From assembly GCA_030066595.1 (NCBI GenBank), contig JASJBI010000004.1, positions 1 through 64,000 of the forward strand: a stretch of 64,000 nt of DNA. The letters run 5' to 3'. Positions within the stretch are counted from its first letter, which is position 1; each line of letters begins with the position of its first letter. Positions 42,247-51,005 of this stretch are shown here, piece after piece. A model generated the notes under the pieces. It saw only the letters and a list, made by a program, of their open reading frames with translations. It did not search any database and was not told the DNA's origin. Origin of the DNA: Alphaproteobacteria bacterium (lineage in GTDB: Bacteria > Pseudomonadota > Alphaproteobacteria > JAJFFI01). Both the position numbers and the translations under genes were made by a program.

Positions 42247-42951
42247 ATGGCACAGCAGCACCTCGGAAGCACGATATCGCACGGCCTGGGCCGGCGCCGG
42301 GCCCTACGCCTCCTGACGGGCGGAGTCGCGCTGGCGGGCCTGTCCTTCACGGCGCTCACGCCGGCTTCGGCGGCCACGTTCGCGCAGGTCGCGGCGGCCC
42401 CCTCACAGCCAGGTCCGATGCTGTTCGGAACCCGCCAGAGGCTCCTGCCGGACACGGCGCGGTTCCGCGAACGGAGCAGCATCCTCAGATCCTGGAAAGA
42501 ACTGGATTCATCTGCGGCCGATCAGCCCACCCAAGGCTGGGCGCGCCGACTGGCCACGCTTCGCGCTCTCGCGCCGGAGCGGCAACTGGAGGCGGTCAAC
42601 GAAATGGTCAATGCGCAGCCCTATATCCCTGACGACCTCCGGCACCAGAAATCGGATCTCTGGTCGATGCCTGCGGACTTCTTGTCGGGCGGCGGCGACT
42701 GCGAGGAGTTTGCGATCACCAAGTACACCGCGTTGCGTTGGCTCGGCTTTCACGTGGACCGACTGCGGCTGGTGCTGGGCCGCCTGCCGCGGGAGCGCCT
42801 CTACCACGCCCTGCTGACCGTCGATACCGGCGACGACGTCTTGGTGCTGGACAACCTGATGCAGCGTGTGCTGCGGCAGGATGATGCGGCCCGCTATTTC
42901 GTTCCCATCCTGTCGATGAACGAGTCGCGCTACTGGCTGCACCACAGGTAG
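42247..42951 (+). CDS. Transglutaminase-like cysteine protease (LapG-type, BTLCP family)
   Basis: This 234-residue exported protein has an N-terminal signal with a twin-arginine-like stretch (GRRRALRLLTGGVALAGL). The catalytic domain has GGGDCEEFAITKYTALRWLG with C152, then YHALLTVDTGDDVLVLDNL with the His and Asp of the triad. This fits the bacterial transglutaminase-like cysteine proteinase family, which includes LapG, a periplasmic protease that releases surface adhesins. Its place beside a polysaccharide locus would suit a role in surface attachment, but no LapD- or LapA-like gene is nearby. ATG 42247 is preferred over a GTG at 42223. Confidence 0.83.
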   Translation: MAQQHLGSTISHGLGRRRALRLLTGGVALAGLSFTALTPASAATFAQVAAAPSQPGPMLFGTRQRLLPDTARFRERSSILRSWKELDSSAADQPTQGWARRLATLRALAPERQLEAVNEMVNAQPYIPDDLRHQKSDLWSMPADFLSGGGDCEEFAITKYTALRWLGFHVDRLRLVLGRLPRERLYHALLTVDTGDDVLVLDNLMQRVLRQDDAARYFVPILSMNESRYWLHHR

Positions 42952-42999
42952 ATGACGCCGACCGGGGCTGCACGGCGAAGAACGCAAGCCATCCAGCCG

Positions 43000-43761
43000 T
43001 CACTCAGCTTGCGCAGAGTTCCCACCCGCCCCGTCCTCCAGTCCGCCGCCCAGGAACAGGGCATGTACCTTGGGGTCCTCCAGCGTCTCAGCCGCGGGCG
43101 CCGCGAAAGCCAGGCAGCCCTGTTCGAGAACCAGAGCATCGTCGGAGACCGCCAGTGCCGCCTTGGCGTTCTGTTCGACCATCAGGATCGTCACCCCCGA
43201 CTCCCGCAGCTCGCGCAAGATCGCAAAGACCTCGCCGACGAGCTTAGGGGCCAGTCCGATCGAGGGCTCGTCGATCAGCAGCAGCGTCGGCTCCAACAGC
43301 AGGGCGCGGCCGATCTCCAACATCTTCTGCTCGCCGCCGCTCAGGGTTGACGCCTGGGCGTCCGCCCGCTCCAGCAGCCTGGGGAAGCGGCCCATGACGG
43401 CATCGATCCTGCGCTCCAGCCGTTTGCGATCGCCGAGCGTGATCCCGCCGAGCTCGAGATTGTGCCGCACGGTGAGCTCGGGAAACAGGTTGCGACCCTG
43501 GGGCACATAGGCCAGCCCCAGCGACAGCAGCGCGCGCTGGCTGAGGCCTGCAATGGCCTGGCCCCGGAAACGGATCTCTCCCGCCGTCGGCCTGAGCAGG
43601 CCGAAGACCGTCTTCAGTACGGTGGATTTGCCGGCGCCGTTGGGCCCGATCATCGTGGTGATGCTGCCCTCGGCGACCCGCAGGTCGACGCCGTTCAAGA
43701 CGGTCAGCTTGCCGTAGCCCGCGACCACGCCTGCCAGCGTGAGAATCGAGTCAGTCGCCAA
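43000..43761 (-). CDS. livF: Branched-chain amino-acid ABC transporter ATP-binding protein LivF
   Basis: This 253-residue ATPase powers uptake through the LivHM channel. Walker A is IGPNGAGKSTVL, the signature is STLSGGEQKMLEIGRALL and Walker B is LLLIDEPSIG, followed by APKLVGEVF as in LivF. The start is a TTG at 43761 (MATDSILTLAGVV) that overlaps the end of livG by 11 bases, so translation is probably coupled. It is the last gene of the livHMGF run. The substrate could be a branched-chain amino acid, an amide or urea, since these transporters look alike. Confidence 0.92.
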   Translation of the reverse strand: MATDSILTLAGVVAGYGKLTVLNGVDLRVAEGSITTMIGPNGAGKSTVLKTVFGLLRPTAGEIRFRGQAIAGLSQRALLSLGLAYVPQGRNLFPELTVRHNLELGGITLGDRKRLERRIDAVMGRFPRLLERADAQASTLSGGEQKMLEIGRALLLEPTLLLIDEPSIGLAPKLVGEVFAILRELRESGVTILMVEQNAKAALAVSDDALVLEQGCLAFAAPAAETLEDPKVHALFLGGGLEDGAGGNSAQAE

Positions 43762-44494
43762 GATAGGCCTCGATGACGGCCGGGTTCGCCCGCACCTGTT
43801 CGGGGGTGCCTTCGGCCAGGATGCGGCCCTGGGCCAGCACCAGGACCCGGTCGCAGAGCCGCATGACGAACTCCATATTGTGCTCGATCACCACGAAGGT
43901 CGTGCGCCGGTCCGCGTTCAGGCGGCGCAGCAGGGCGTGCAGATCCCCGAGCATGTTGGGGTTGACGCCTCCCGCCGGTTCGTCCAGCAGCACCAGCCGC
44001 GGCCCGGTCATGAACGCCATGGCGATATCGAGGAGCTTCTGCTGCCCGAAGCTGCAGTCGCCCGCGGCCTGATGAGCGACATGGGAGAGGCGGAATTGCT
44101 CCAGCATCTCGTCCGCCGCGGCGCCCAGGCCGGCGTCGGGCGGCGCCAGCAGGCGGCCGAACAGCCGGCCCTCGTGCTCCTGGCCGGCGACGATCAGGTT
44201 GTCGCGCACCGAAAGGCGAGGAAACACCTGCAGCATCTGGAAGGTGCGACCAATGCCCAGCCGGTTGAGCGCCAGCGGCGACCGCCGGGTGATCTGCTGG
44301 CCCTCGAACGTGACTTGACCGGCGCTGGGCCCGATCTGACCGAGGATGCAGTTGAACAGGGTAGACTTGCCGCTGCCGTTGGGGCCGATCAGGCCGACCA
44401 CCTCGCCGGCGCCGACCTCGAACGACACGCCGTCGACCGCCTTGATTGCCCCGAAACTGCGGGCGAGGCCTTCGACTTGCAGCAGTGCCGTCAC
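43751..44494 (-). CDS. livG: Branched-chain amino-acid ABC transporter ATP-binding protein LivG
   Basis: This 247-residue ATPase has Walker A LIGPNGSGKSTLFN, the degenerate signature CSFGQQKLLDIAMAFM and Walker B LVLLDEPAGGVNP, all as in LivG. GRTFQMLQVFPRLSV is the Q-loop region. The GTG at 44494 overlaps the TGA of livM in a GTGA; the frame continues upstream but only as the shadow of livM. It works with LivF on the cytoplasmic side of the LivHM channel. Confidence 0.93.
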   Translation of the reverse strand: MTALLQVEGLARSFGAIKAVDGVSFEVGAGEVVGLIGPNGSGKSTLFNCILGQIGPSAGQVTFEGQQITRRSPLALNRLGIGRTFQMLQVFPRLSVRDNLIVAGQEHEGRLFGRLLAPPDAGLGAAADEMLEQFRLSHVAHQAAGDCSFGQQKLLDIAMAFMTGPRLVLLDEPAGGVNPNMLGDLHALLRRLNADRRTTFVVIEHNMEFVMRLCDRVLVLAQGRILAEGTPEQVRANPAVIEAYLGD

Positions 44495-45453
44495 GTCCGC
44501 GTCTCCAGCACCGGGGGCGGGGGCCGCCGCCGGGACAGCCGCTCGCGGGCTTGCGCCCACAGCCCCAGGAGGCCGGACGGGCAGGTCGCCATCAGCACCA
44601 TGACCAGGAGCGCGTACAGCAGCAGATAGAGGCTCTCGCTGAAGCGCAGCCATTCCGGCAGCAGCATGACCAGGGCCGCGCCGAGGAAGGGTCCGGCGAA
44701 ATAGCCGGACCCGCCAACCACGACCATGAGCAACAGCGCGAGCGACGTGCCCAGGTCGAAGGGCGTCGGATCGATGAACTCCACCAGCGGCGCATAGAAC
44801 GCGCCCGCGAGGCCGCCCACGCCCGAGCCGATGGCGAAGGCCAAGAGCGTGTAGGCGCGGATGTCGACGCCCAGGCTTTCGGCCCGTGTCGGGTTCTCCC
44901 TCAGCGCCGCGAAGGCCCGGCCCCACGGCGAGCGCAGCAGGGCATAGAGGGCGAACGAGAGGACGACCAAGAAACCGAGGCTCAGATAGTAGAACCCGAT
45001 CGGGCTCTGGGTCGGCAGGCCGAGCAGGGATGGCCGCGGGATCCCCTCCACGCCATAGGTGCCGCCAGTGAGCCACTCCTCGTTTCTGAGCACGAGAAAC
45101 ACCAGCGCGTTGAAGCCCAGCGTCACGAAGGCGAGATAGTGATGCTGGACCCGGAGCGCGGGGAAGCCCAGGAGTATGCCGACCGCGAAGCAAACGAGCC
45201 CGGCCAGCGGCAGGGCGAGCCAGAAGCTTACGCCGTTGACCGTCAAGAGCGCCGAGACATAGGCGCCGATGCCGAGGAAGGCCGCCTGGGCCAGCGAGAC
45301 CTGGCCGGCATAGCCGAGCGTCAGGTTCAGCCCCATGGCCGCCATGGCATAGACCGCCCAGAGGCTCAAGAGATAGATGCCGTAGCTTTTCAGACCGTGG
45401 GGCAGCGCGATGAGCACGGCAAGCACCGCGGCGGGCAGCAGCCAGCGCGTCAT
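44491..45453 (-). CDS. livM: Branched-chain amino-acid ABC transporter permease LivM
   Basis: This 320-residue inner-membrane protein has about nine hydrophobic segments. MGLNLTLGYAGQVSLAQAAFLGIGAY and the coupling loop AALRENPTRAESLGVDIRAY are LivM hallmarks. The ATG at 45453 overlaps the TGA of livH in an ATGA. It ends in a proline-rich tail. With LivH it forms the channel. Confidence 0.93.
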   Translation of the reverse strand: MTRWLLPAAVLAVLIALPHGLKSYGIYLLSLWAVYAMAAMGLNLTLGYAGQVSLAQAAFLGIGAYVSALLTVNGVSFWLALPLAGLVCFAVGILLGFPALRVQHHYLAFVTLGFNALVFLVLRNEEWLTGGTYGVEGIPRPSLLGLPTQSPIGFYYLSLGFLVVLSFALYALLRSPWGRAFAALRENPTRAESLGVDIRAYTLLAFAIGSGVGGLAGAFYAPLVEFIDPTPFDLGTSLALLLMVVVGGSGYFAGPFLGAALVMLLPEWLRFSESLYLLLYALLVMVLMATCPSGLLGLWAQARERLSRRRPPPPVLETRT

Positions 45454-46328
45454 ACCCGCCGCTCCTCGGCGCGGCCGAGCAGGCCCTGCGGCCGGAACAG
45501 GATCACGGCGATCAGCAAGAGCAGCGGAAAGGCCTCGCGGTAGGCGGCCGAGATATAGGCGCCGGACAGGTTGTCGATGACCCCGATCAGCAGGCCGCCG
45601 ACCAGCGCGCCCCGGATCTGATTGAAGCCGCCGACGATGGCGGCGATGAACGCGATCAGGCCGATCGATTCGCCGTTGTCGAACTTGGCCAGATAGACCG
45701 GCGTGATCAGCAAGGCGGCCACGCTCACCAGCGCGGCGTTGACCAGGAAGGTGTAGGTGATCATGCGCGGCACGTCGATGCCCAGGATGCGGGCCGTGTC
45801 CGGGTTCTGCGCCACCGCCTGCATGGCCCGGCCTGTGGTGGTGCGGGAGAGAAATCCCTGCAGCGCCAAGACCATGGCGAAAACCAGCAGCAGCACGCCG
45901 ATATCGTTCACGGTCACGCTGACCGAGGCGAAGCGCCAAATCCCCTGCGGCAGCGCTTCGGGGAAGGGCAGGGCCTCGGCGCCGTAGACCAGCTTGACGC
46001 CTTCCTTGAGGAATATGCCGAGAGCGATGGTCGCGATCACCAGCGGCAGAACACCGTGGCGGATCATCGGATCGACCAAGAGACGCTTGAAGCCAAAGCC
46101 CAGGAGCAGGGCCGAGACCAGCAGTGACACGCCGAAGGCGGCGTAGAGCGGCAGTCCGAAGAGCTTGATCGCCGAGAGCATGATGAAGGCCGGGAGCATG
46201 ACGAACTCCCCCTGGGCGAAGTTGATCGTCTGGGACGTCTGCCACAGCAGCGTGAAACCCATGGCGGCCAGCGCGTAGATCGCGCCCGTCGCCAGTCCCG
46301 AAACCAGTAGCTGGACGAATTCCGCCAT
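45450..46328 (-). CDS. livH: Branched-chain amino-acid ABC transporter permease LivH
   Basis: This 292-residue inner-membrane protein has eight hydrophobic segments. IYALAAMGFTLLWQTSQTINFAQGE near the start and AVAQNPDTARILGIDVPRM as coupling loop are typical of LivH. It lies 85 bases downstream of the binding-protein gene and is coupled to livM. The short gap to 46414 holds no clear terminator. Confidence 0.93.
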   Translation of the reverse strand: MAEFVQLLVSGLATGAIYALAAMGFTLLWQTSQTINFAQGEFVMLPAFIMLSAIKLFGLPLYAAFGVSLLVSALLLGFGFKRLLVDPMIRHGVLPLVIATIALGIFLKEGVKLVYGAEALPFPEALPQGIWRFASVSVTVNDIGVLLLVFAMVLALQGFLSRTTTGRAMQAVAQNPDTARILGIDVPRMITYTFLVNAALVSVAALLITPVYLAKFDNGESIGLIAFIAAIVGGFNQIRGALVGGLLIGVIDNLSGAYISAAYREAFPLLLLIAVILFRPQGLLGRAEERRV

Positions 46329-46413
46329 GCCCGCAGGACCGTCCCCGAAATGGAAGGACGGCGCGAAGTGGCCTCCGCGCCGCCCCTCAGATGCCTAACC
46401 GCGTCGGGTTGCC

Positions 46414-47556
46414 TTACCGCCCGAGCGGGGGCAGAACGGTGGTGATCTTCTCTTTCCCGTCGACAACTTCGACCAGGAAGCTCTCGCGGTCGGGATCACC
46501 CTTGTCATCGAAGGTCACGTCCATCAAGACGCCCGGCTCGTCCTTGGTGGTAATGGTCATGCCGTGCAATGTCTTGGCGAAGTTCTGCTGGTCGAACTTG
46601 CCCATCTTCTCGGTCACCGCCTTGACCATGTGCACCGCGATGTAGCCCTTGAGACCGTTGTGGTCCGGCTTGCGGCCGTAGGCCGCTTCGAAGTCCTGGA
46701 CCATCTTCTTGATCAGCGGGCTGGGCGCATCCGGTGACAGCCCGACATGGGCCCTGACGCCGTTGGCCGCATCCCCGGCAAGCTGGATGACCTTGGCGTT
46801 GGTGATCGTGGTCTCGCCGACGATGGGCTTGTCGAAGCCCTGCTTCTTGAGCTCACGCAAGAGGCGGGCGCTTTCTTCCTCGTGGAGATAGGGGAACAGC
46901 AGGTCGGCGCCGGAGTTCTTGGCCTGCGCGACTTCGGCCGCGAAGTCCACCTGCTGCACCTCGGTCGAGATGTCCACGGCAACCTTGATTCCGCGCGCCT
47001 CAAGCTCCTTGACCACGGTGTCTCGGCCACCCTTGCCGAACGCGTTGTTGACCCAGATCACCGCAACCGACTTGGCCTTCACGCCGTCGCGGATGTAGTT
47101 GGCGATCTTCGGCATGCTTGCGTCCTGCCCGAACGAAGTGCGGAACAGGGTCGGGTTGCCCTTCTTGGTAATCTCCGCCGCCTCGGACCCGACGATCTGC
47201 GGCACGCCGGCGCGCTGCGCCTCCACCATGTTGACCTTGGTCGACGATGAATAGATCGGACCCAGGATCACATAGGGTTCTCCGTCCAGCGCCTTGGTGA
47301 CCTGCGCCTTCGAGATACCGGGATTGGACTGCGTGTCGTAGTGGGTTACCTCGATCTGACGGCCAAGAATGCCGCCTTTCTCGTTGATCTGCTTGGCCGC
47401 GAGCTCGACCGCATCGCGCCAGTTGGTGCCGACGGTCGCGCCGCCTCCGGACAGCTCTATGACGTTGGCGATCTTGACTGCATCGGCGGCCCCCGCACTG
47501 TTCGTCAGCCCAAAGACGGCGAGCGCCGCCAGGGCTAGCATCTTCCTTATTTGCAC
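46414..47556 (-). CDS. livK: ABC transporter substrate-binding protein, LivK family
   Basis: This 380-residue periplasmic protein has a signal peptide ending near LTNSAGAADAVKIANV and then the bilobal Peripla_BP_6 fold: IELSGGGATVGTNWRDAVEL, DGEPYVILGPIYSSSTK and AVIWVNNAFGKGGRDTVVKEL. It captures the substrate for LivHMGF encoded downstream. The GTG at 47556 is chosen because GGGGAGGAGAAG lies just ahead of it; a longer frame is non-coding. The ligand, an amino acid or amide, is not evident. It is divergent from the secreted protein gene at 47863. Confidence 0.9.
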   Translation of the reverse strand: MQIRKMLALAALAVFGLTNSAGAADAVKIANVIELSGGGATVGTNWRDAVELAAKQINEKGGILGRQIEVTHYDTQSNPGISKAQVTKALDGEPYVILGPIYSSSTKVNMVEAQRAGVPQIVGSEAAEITKKGNPTLFRTSFGQDASMPKIANYIRDGVKAKSVAVIWVNNAFGKGGRDTVVKELEARGIKVAVDISTEVQQVDFAAEVAQAKNSGADLLFPYLHEEESARLLRELKKQGFDKPIVGETTITNAKVIQLAGDAANGVRAHVGLSPDAPSPLIKKMVQDFEAAYGRKPDHNGLKGYIAVHMVKAVTEKMGKFDQQNFAKTLHGMTITTKDEPGVLMDVTFDDKGDPDRESFLVEVVDGKEKITTVLPPLGR

Positions 47557-47862
47557 GGCTTCTCCTCCCCTGGATCTTGCCTGGTCGACCGCGCCCCTAC
47601 AGCGCGGTTTCTCATTCGCAAACAAGTGTAGATGGTCGGGCAGGCCGGTGCCAGCCCGGAGCCGGAGCCATCCGGCACGCCGGTTACGACAGTCGCGCGC
47701 GGGCAAGTCAGCGGCGGCTGGAATGGTCGAAGCTAAGCACCGTTGGTATGACCGTCTGGCCATCGTCGGGAGACGAATTTTCCGCTCGCCCCGGCCAACG
47801 CGGAAGCTTAAGTATATGATCAGTTCCGACGCCTGCAGGCTTCAGTCTCCGGAGACCATGCG
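47557..47862. other. Divergent intergenic region upstream of livK and the 47863 gene
   Basis: These 306 bases hold no supportable gene. Promoters for both genes should be here. AT-rich GCTTAAGTATATGATCAG at 47806-47823 may be part of the promoter for the right-hand gene. Confidence 0.45.
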
Positions 47863-48420
47863 ATGAGAGCGGTTCGTGCGCTGCTGCCAGGTCTTGTTTG
47901 CCTGATCCTGGTCGTGTTCGGCATGCCGGCGGCTGCCGGCGAGAGGGGCATCGCGGATTTCTACGGCACCTATGTCGGGCAAAGCATCAGCGATCCCGAA
48001 TCGGGCCTGAACCAGCGCGATCTGGCCGTTTCGATCAGCCCGCGCAAAGGCGGCAAGGGCTTTGTCGTCAACTGGACGACAGTCATTCCGAAATCGGACG
48101 GCCGCGTCTCGCGCAAGTCGTTCTCGATCGAGTTCCGAAATACGTCGCGGGCGGACGTGTTCGGCTCGGCGATGGGCAAGGACATGTTTGGCAACCTGCG
48201 GCCGTTGGACCCGCTGAAGGGAGAGCCCTATGTCTGGGCGCGCATCCATGAGGACACCCTGTCGGTCTACATGATGCTGGTCACCGACAACGGCGACTAC
48301 GAGATGCAGTCCTATCACCGCACCCTGACCGAGAACGGGATGACCCTGCGCTTCGTTCGACAGCGCGAAGACCGGACGCTCAAGGTGATCGAGGGCGAAC
48401 TCCGGCGCGAGAAGGGCTGA
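47863..48420 (+). CDS. Secreted protein of unknown function
   Basis: This 185-residue protein has a clear signal peptide (LLPGLVCLILVVFGMPAAAG, cleavage near residue 26) and a mature part with beta-rich pattern starting GIADFYGTYVGQSISD. Conserved-looking blocks are FVVNWTTVIP and YVWARIHEDTLSVYMMLV. No cysteine pairs or catalytic motif are seen. I recall similar proteins only as hypothetical proteins of alphaproteobacteria. A lipocalin- or heme-like barrel is possible but not shown. It is convergent with the tungstate-type ATPase gene across a hairpin. Confidence 0.65.
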   Translation: MRAVRALLPGLVCLILVVFGMPAAAGERGIADFYGTYVGQSISDPESGLNQRDLAVSISPRKGGKGFVVNWTTVIPKSDGRVSRKSFSIEFRNTSRADVFGSAMGKDMFGNLRPLDPLKGEPYVWARIHEDTLSVYMMLVTDNGDYEMQSYHRTLTENGMTLRFVRQREDRTLKVIEGELRREKG

Positions 48421-48436
48421 TTCCCTCCAATTCCCT

Positions 48437-48466
48437 CCGGTCCGGCCGGCGACCATCACGGACCGG
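48437..48466. terminator. Hairpin between convergent genes
   Basis: CCGGTCCG at 48437-48444 pairs perfectly with CGGACCGG at 48459-48466 around a 14-base loop. It lies between two gene ends that face one another. No T-run follows on either strand, so factor-dependent or weak termination is more likely. Confidence 0.4.
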
Positions 48467-48471
48467 CCGCC

Positions 48472-49221
48472 CTACCAGAACAGCTCTCCTGCGATAAATG
48501 CGCGCGCGGCCTCGCTGCGCGGACGCTCGAAGAACTCGCGCGCGGGCGTCTGTTCCAGCAGACGTCCGCGATGCAGGAACAGCACCTCGTCGGCCAAGCG
48601 CCGCGCCTGACCCAGATCATGGGTGGTCAGGATGATCTTGGTCCCCGCGGCGCGGATCGTGTTGATCAGATCCTCGATGGTGTGCGTGACCGCCGGATCC
48701 AGGCTCGCCGTCGGCTCGTCCAGGAACAACACATCCGGCCTGAGCGCCCAGGCGCGGGCCAGGGCCAGGCGCTGCTGCTCGCCAACCGACAGCACTCGGG
48801 CCTGCCGGCCGGCGAGGCGGTTGAGCCGCGTGACCTTGAGCGCCTCGCGAACCAGCTCGCGGCGCAGTCGCCTGGGGACGTCGCGCACCTTGAGGGCATA
48901 GTCCACATTCTCCGCCGCCGTCCGGCGCAGCATGATCGGCCGCTGGAACACCATCGCCTGACGCAGCGCCGGATCGCCGGTCGTCATACCGTGCCAAACG
49001 ACCTCTCCGGAGCTCGGCAGGATCAGGCCGTGGCAGAGCCGCAGCAGCAGGCTCTTGCCCGCGCCGTTGGGTCCGAGAATCGCGGTGCGCGGGCCGGCGT
49101 CCACCGTGAACGTGATGTCCTTGATCAGCCGCTTGCCGTCGGCCTCGAAGACCAGGCTGTCGACGGACAGGGGCAGGATGCCGCCGGTGCCCGGATCCTC
49201 CATGACGGCCGGCTCAGCCAT
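48472..49221 (-). CDS. tupC: ABC transporter ATP-binding protein, tungstate/phosphate type
   Basis: This 249-residue ATPase has Walker A ILGPNGAGKSLLLRL, signature VLSVGEQQRLALARAW and Walker B VLFLDEPTASLDP, then LTTHDLGQARRLADEV. The V in place of the first S-G of LSGGQ is seen in the TupC/molybdate group. Its start at 49221 overlaps the permease gene by eight bases. It would power import of tungstate or a like oxyanion. The formate dehydrogenase genes further right would need molybdenum or tungsten, which fits. Confidence 0.8.
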   Translation of the reverse strand: MAEPAVMEDPGTGGILPLSVDSLVFEADGKRLIKDITFTVDAGPRTAILGPNGAGKSLLLRLCHGLILPSSGEVVWHGMTTGDPALRQAMVFQRPIMLRRTAAENVDYALKVRDVPRRLRRELVREALKVTRLNRLAGRQARVLSVGEQQRLALARAWALRPDVLFLDEPTASLDPAVTHTIEDLINTIRAAGTKIILTTHDLGQARRLADEVLFLHRGRLLEQTPAREFFERPRSEAARAFIAGELFW

Positions 49222-49918
49222 GGCGCCACAAGGCCACGTCGCGCACCGCATAGGCGATGCCGTTCACACACAGGGAGAGCACGATCAGGATGATGCCAAG
49301 TCCAAGCGCGAGCGCCAGATCGCCCTTGCTGACCTCGAGCGCGATCGCCGTGGTCATCACCCGGGTGACGTGATCGATATTGCCGCCGACGATCATGACC
49401 GCGCCGACTTCCGCGCTGGCGCGGCCGAATCCGGCCAGCACGGCGGTGAGCAGGCTGAACCGGCCGTCCCACAAGAGCGTCGCCAGGCTCGGCAGCGGCC
49501 GTACCCCGAGCGAACGGAGCTGTTCCTCGTATTCGGCGTAGAGATCTTCGATGGTCTGGCGGGTCAGCGCCGCCACGATAGGTGCGATCAGAATGGTCTG
49601 GGCAATGATCATGGCGGCCGGCGTGAACAGGAGACCGAGCACGCCGAACGGCCCGGCCCGCGACAGCAGCAGGTAGACGATCAATCCCACGACGACCGGC
49701 GGCAGGCCCATCAGCGCATTGAGCCCGACCACGATGATCCGGCGGCCCGGGAAGGCAAAGACCGCGACCGCAGCCCCAAGCGGCATCCCGATCAGAACCG
49801 CACAGAGCAGCGCCGTCAGACTGACCCGGAGGGACAGCAGGACGATCTCCAAGAGGCCGGCATCCAGCTGCACGATCATCCCGAAGGCAGCCCCGAAGGC
49901 GGCGCCGAGGTCGGTCAC
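49214..49918 (-). CDS. tupB: ABC transporter permease, tungstate type
   Basis: This 234-residue inner-membrane protein has five to six hydrophobic segments. LRVSLTALLCAVLIGMPLGA, NALMGLPPVVVGLIVYLLLS and the coupling loop around GFGRASAEVGAVMIVGGNI match the TupB/WtpB group. The GTG at 49918 overlaps the TGA of the protease gene in a GTGA. No periplasmic binding protein (TupA) gene is next to it, which is unusual because tupABC is usually kept together. Confidence 0.8.
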   Translation of the reverse strand: MTDLGAAFGAAFGMIVQLDAGLLEIVLLSLRVSLTALLCAVLIGMPLGAAVAVFAFPGRRIIVVGLNALMGLPPVVVGLIVYLLLSRAGPFGVLGLLFTPAAMIIAQTILIAPIVAALTRQTIEDLYAEYEEQLRSLGVRPLPSLATLLWDGRFSLLTAVLAGFGRASAEVGAVMIVGGNIDHVTRVMTTAIALEVSKGDLALALGLGIILIVLSLCVNGIAYAVRDVALWRHG

Positions 49919-50904
49919 GGCGCTATCGCCAGTCGGTGGCTCTGCGCGACACCCTCGCGGAGGATGGCAAGCTCGACGTCCTCGCCCGGTCGCACCAGCT
50001 GCAGCGCGCTGGGGACGTCGCTGGCTTTGCGCACGGATCGCGTGCCGATCCGCGTAATCACGTCGCCGACCGCCAGACCTGCCTTCTCGGCCGCACCGCC
50101 CGCGACGAGACGGACGATGCGGGCGCCGACCATCCGCCGCCGTTCGGCGCGCGACAGGTCTCGCACACGCATACCGGACCGACCCCGCAGAACGCGCCCA
50201 TGGGCGATCAGGTCGTCGACCACCCGTTCCACCAGCGGCATCGCCGAGGCGAAGTTGACGCCGATATTGGCGTCCACCTCCTTGGTGAAGATCGCCGAAA
50301 TCACGCCGACCAGACGCCCGTCTCCGTCGACCAGGGCACCACCCGATGCCCCTGGGTTGATCACGGCGTCGGTCTGAATGAAGTCCTCGATCGGATTGAA
50401 GCCGACGCCGGTTCGGTGCACCGCGGAGACCACGCCGCAGGTGACGGACAGGCCCAAGCCGAACTGGTTGCCGATGGCGCAGACCGGCGCGCCGAGCGCC
50501 GGGGTGTCTCCGATCGGGAGGATCGGCAACTGGCTTGTGACCTTGAGCACCGCCAGATCGGTCGCCGCGTCGCGGCCGACGATCTCAGCCGGCAGAATCC
50601 GGCCGTCGCGGAGGCGAACACTCACGGACGAGGCGCGGCCCAGCACATGATGGTTCGTGACCACATAGCCGCCGGCCCGGATCGCGACTCCCGACCCCTC
50701 TGGCTCCTCAGGATCGCTCCGGCGTCGGGGGCTGCCGTTCTCTTCCTCCGTCCAGTCGGGCAAGACGCTCACCACCGAGGGTAGGACGGCTGTACCGAGT
50801 TCGCTCGCTGCATGAGCGACGGACCACCCGGCCGCTGGGAGCCACATGACCATCGCCACGCCGGCCAACCGCCACCATGGATTTGCGCTCGCTCGCGCCG
50901 ACAT
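49915..50904 (-). CDS. Trypsin-like serine protease with PDZ domain (DegP/HtrA-like)
   Basis: This 329-residue protein has a signal peptide (MVMWLPAAGWSVAHAA), a trypsin-like domain and one PDZ domain. The triad is H86 in VVTNHHVLG, D116 in DAATDLAVLKV and S187 in NPGASGGALVD, with Ala replacing the more common Asn before the serine. The PDZ part includes AEKAGLAVGDVITRIG. It should act in the periplasm on damaged or signal proteins. It is the first gene of an overlapping trio with the tungstate-type permease and ATPase, taking the place where a binding-protein gene would be expected. ATG 50904 gives the best signal peptide. Confidence 0.85.
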   Translation of the reverse strand: MSARASANPWWRLAGVAMVMWLPAAGWSVAHAASELGTAVLPSVVSVLPDWTEEENGSPRRRSDPEEPEGSGVAIRAGGYVVTNHHVLGRASSVSVRLRDGRILPAEIVGRDAATDLAVLKVTSQLPILPIGDTPALGAPVCAIGNQFGLGLSVTCGVVSAVHRTGVGFNPIEDFIQTDAVINPGASGGALVDGDGRLVGVISAIFTKEVDANIGVNFASAMPLVERVVDDLIAHGRVLRGRSGMRVRDLSRAERRRMVGARIVRLVAGGAAEKAGLAVGDVITRIGTRSVRKASDVPSALQLVRPGEDVELAILREGVAQSHRLAIAP

Positions 50905-51005
50905 GTTTCCGGTTCCCAAGTGGTTCAGATCCCCCGGCCTACACAATGTCCCGGATGAACCTATTATAATTGAGCGATATTGCCAGTAGCCACGGAGCGG
51001 ATCGC

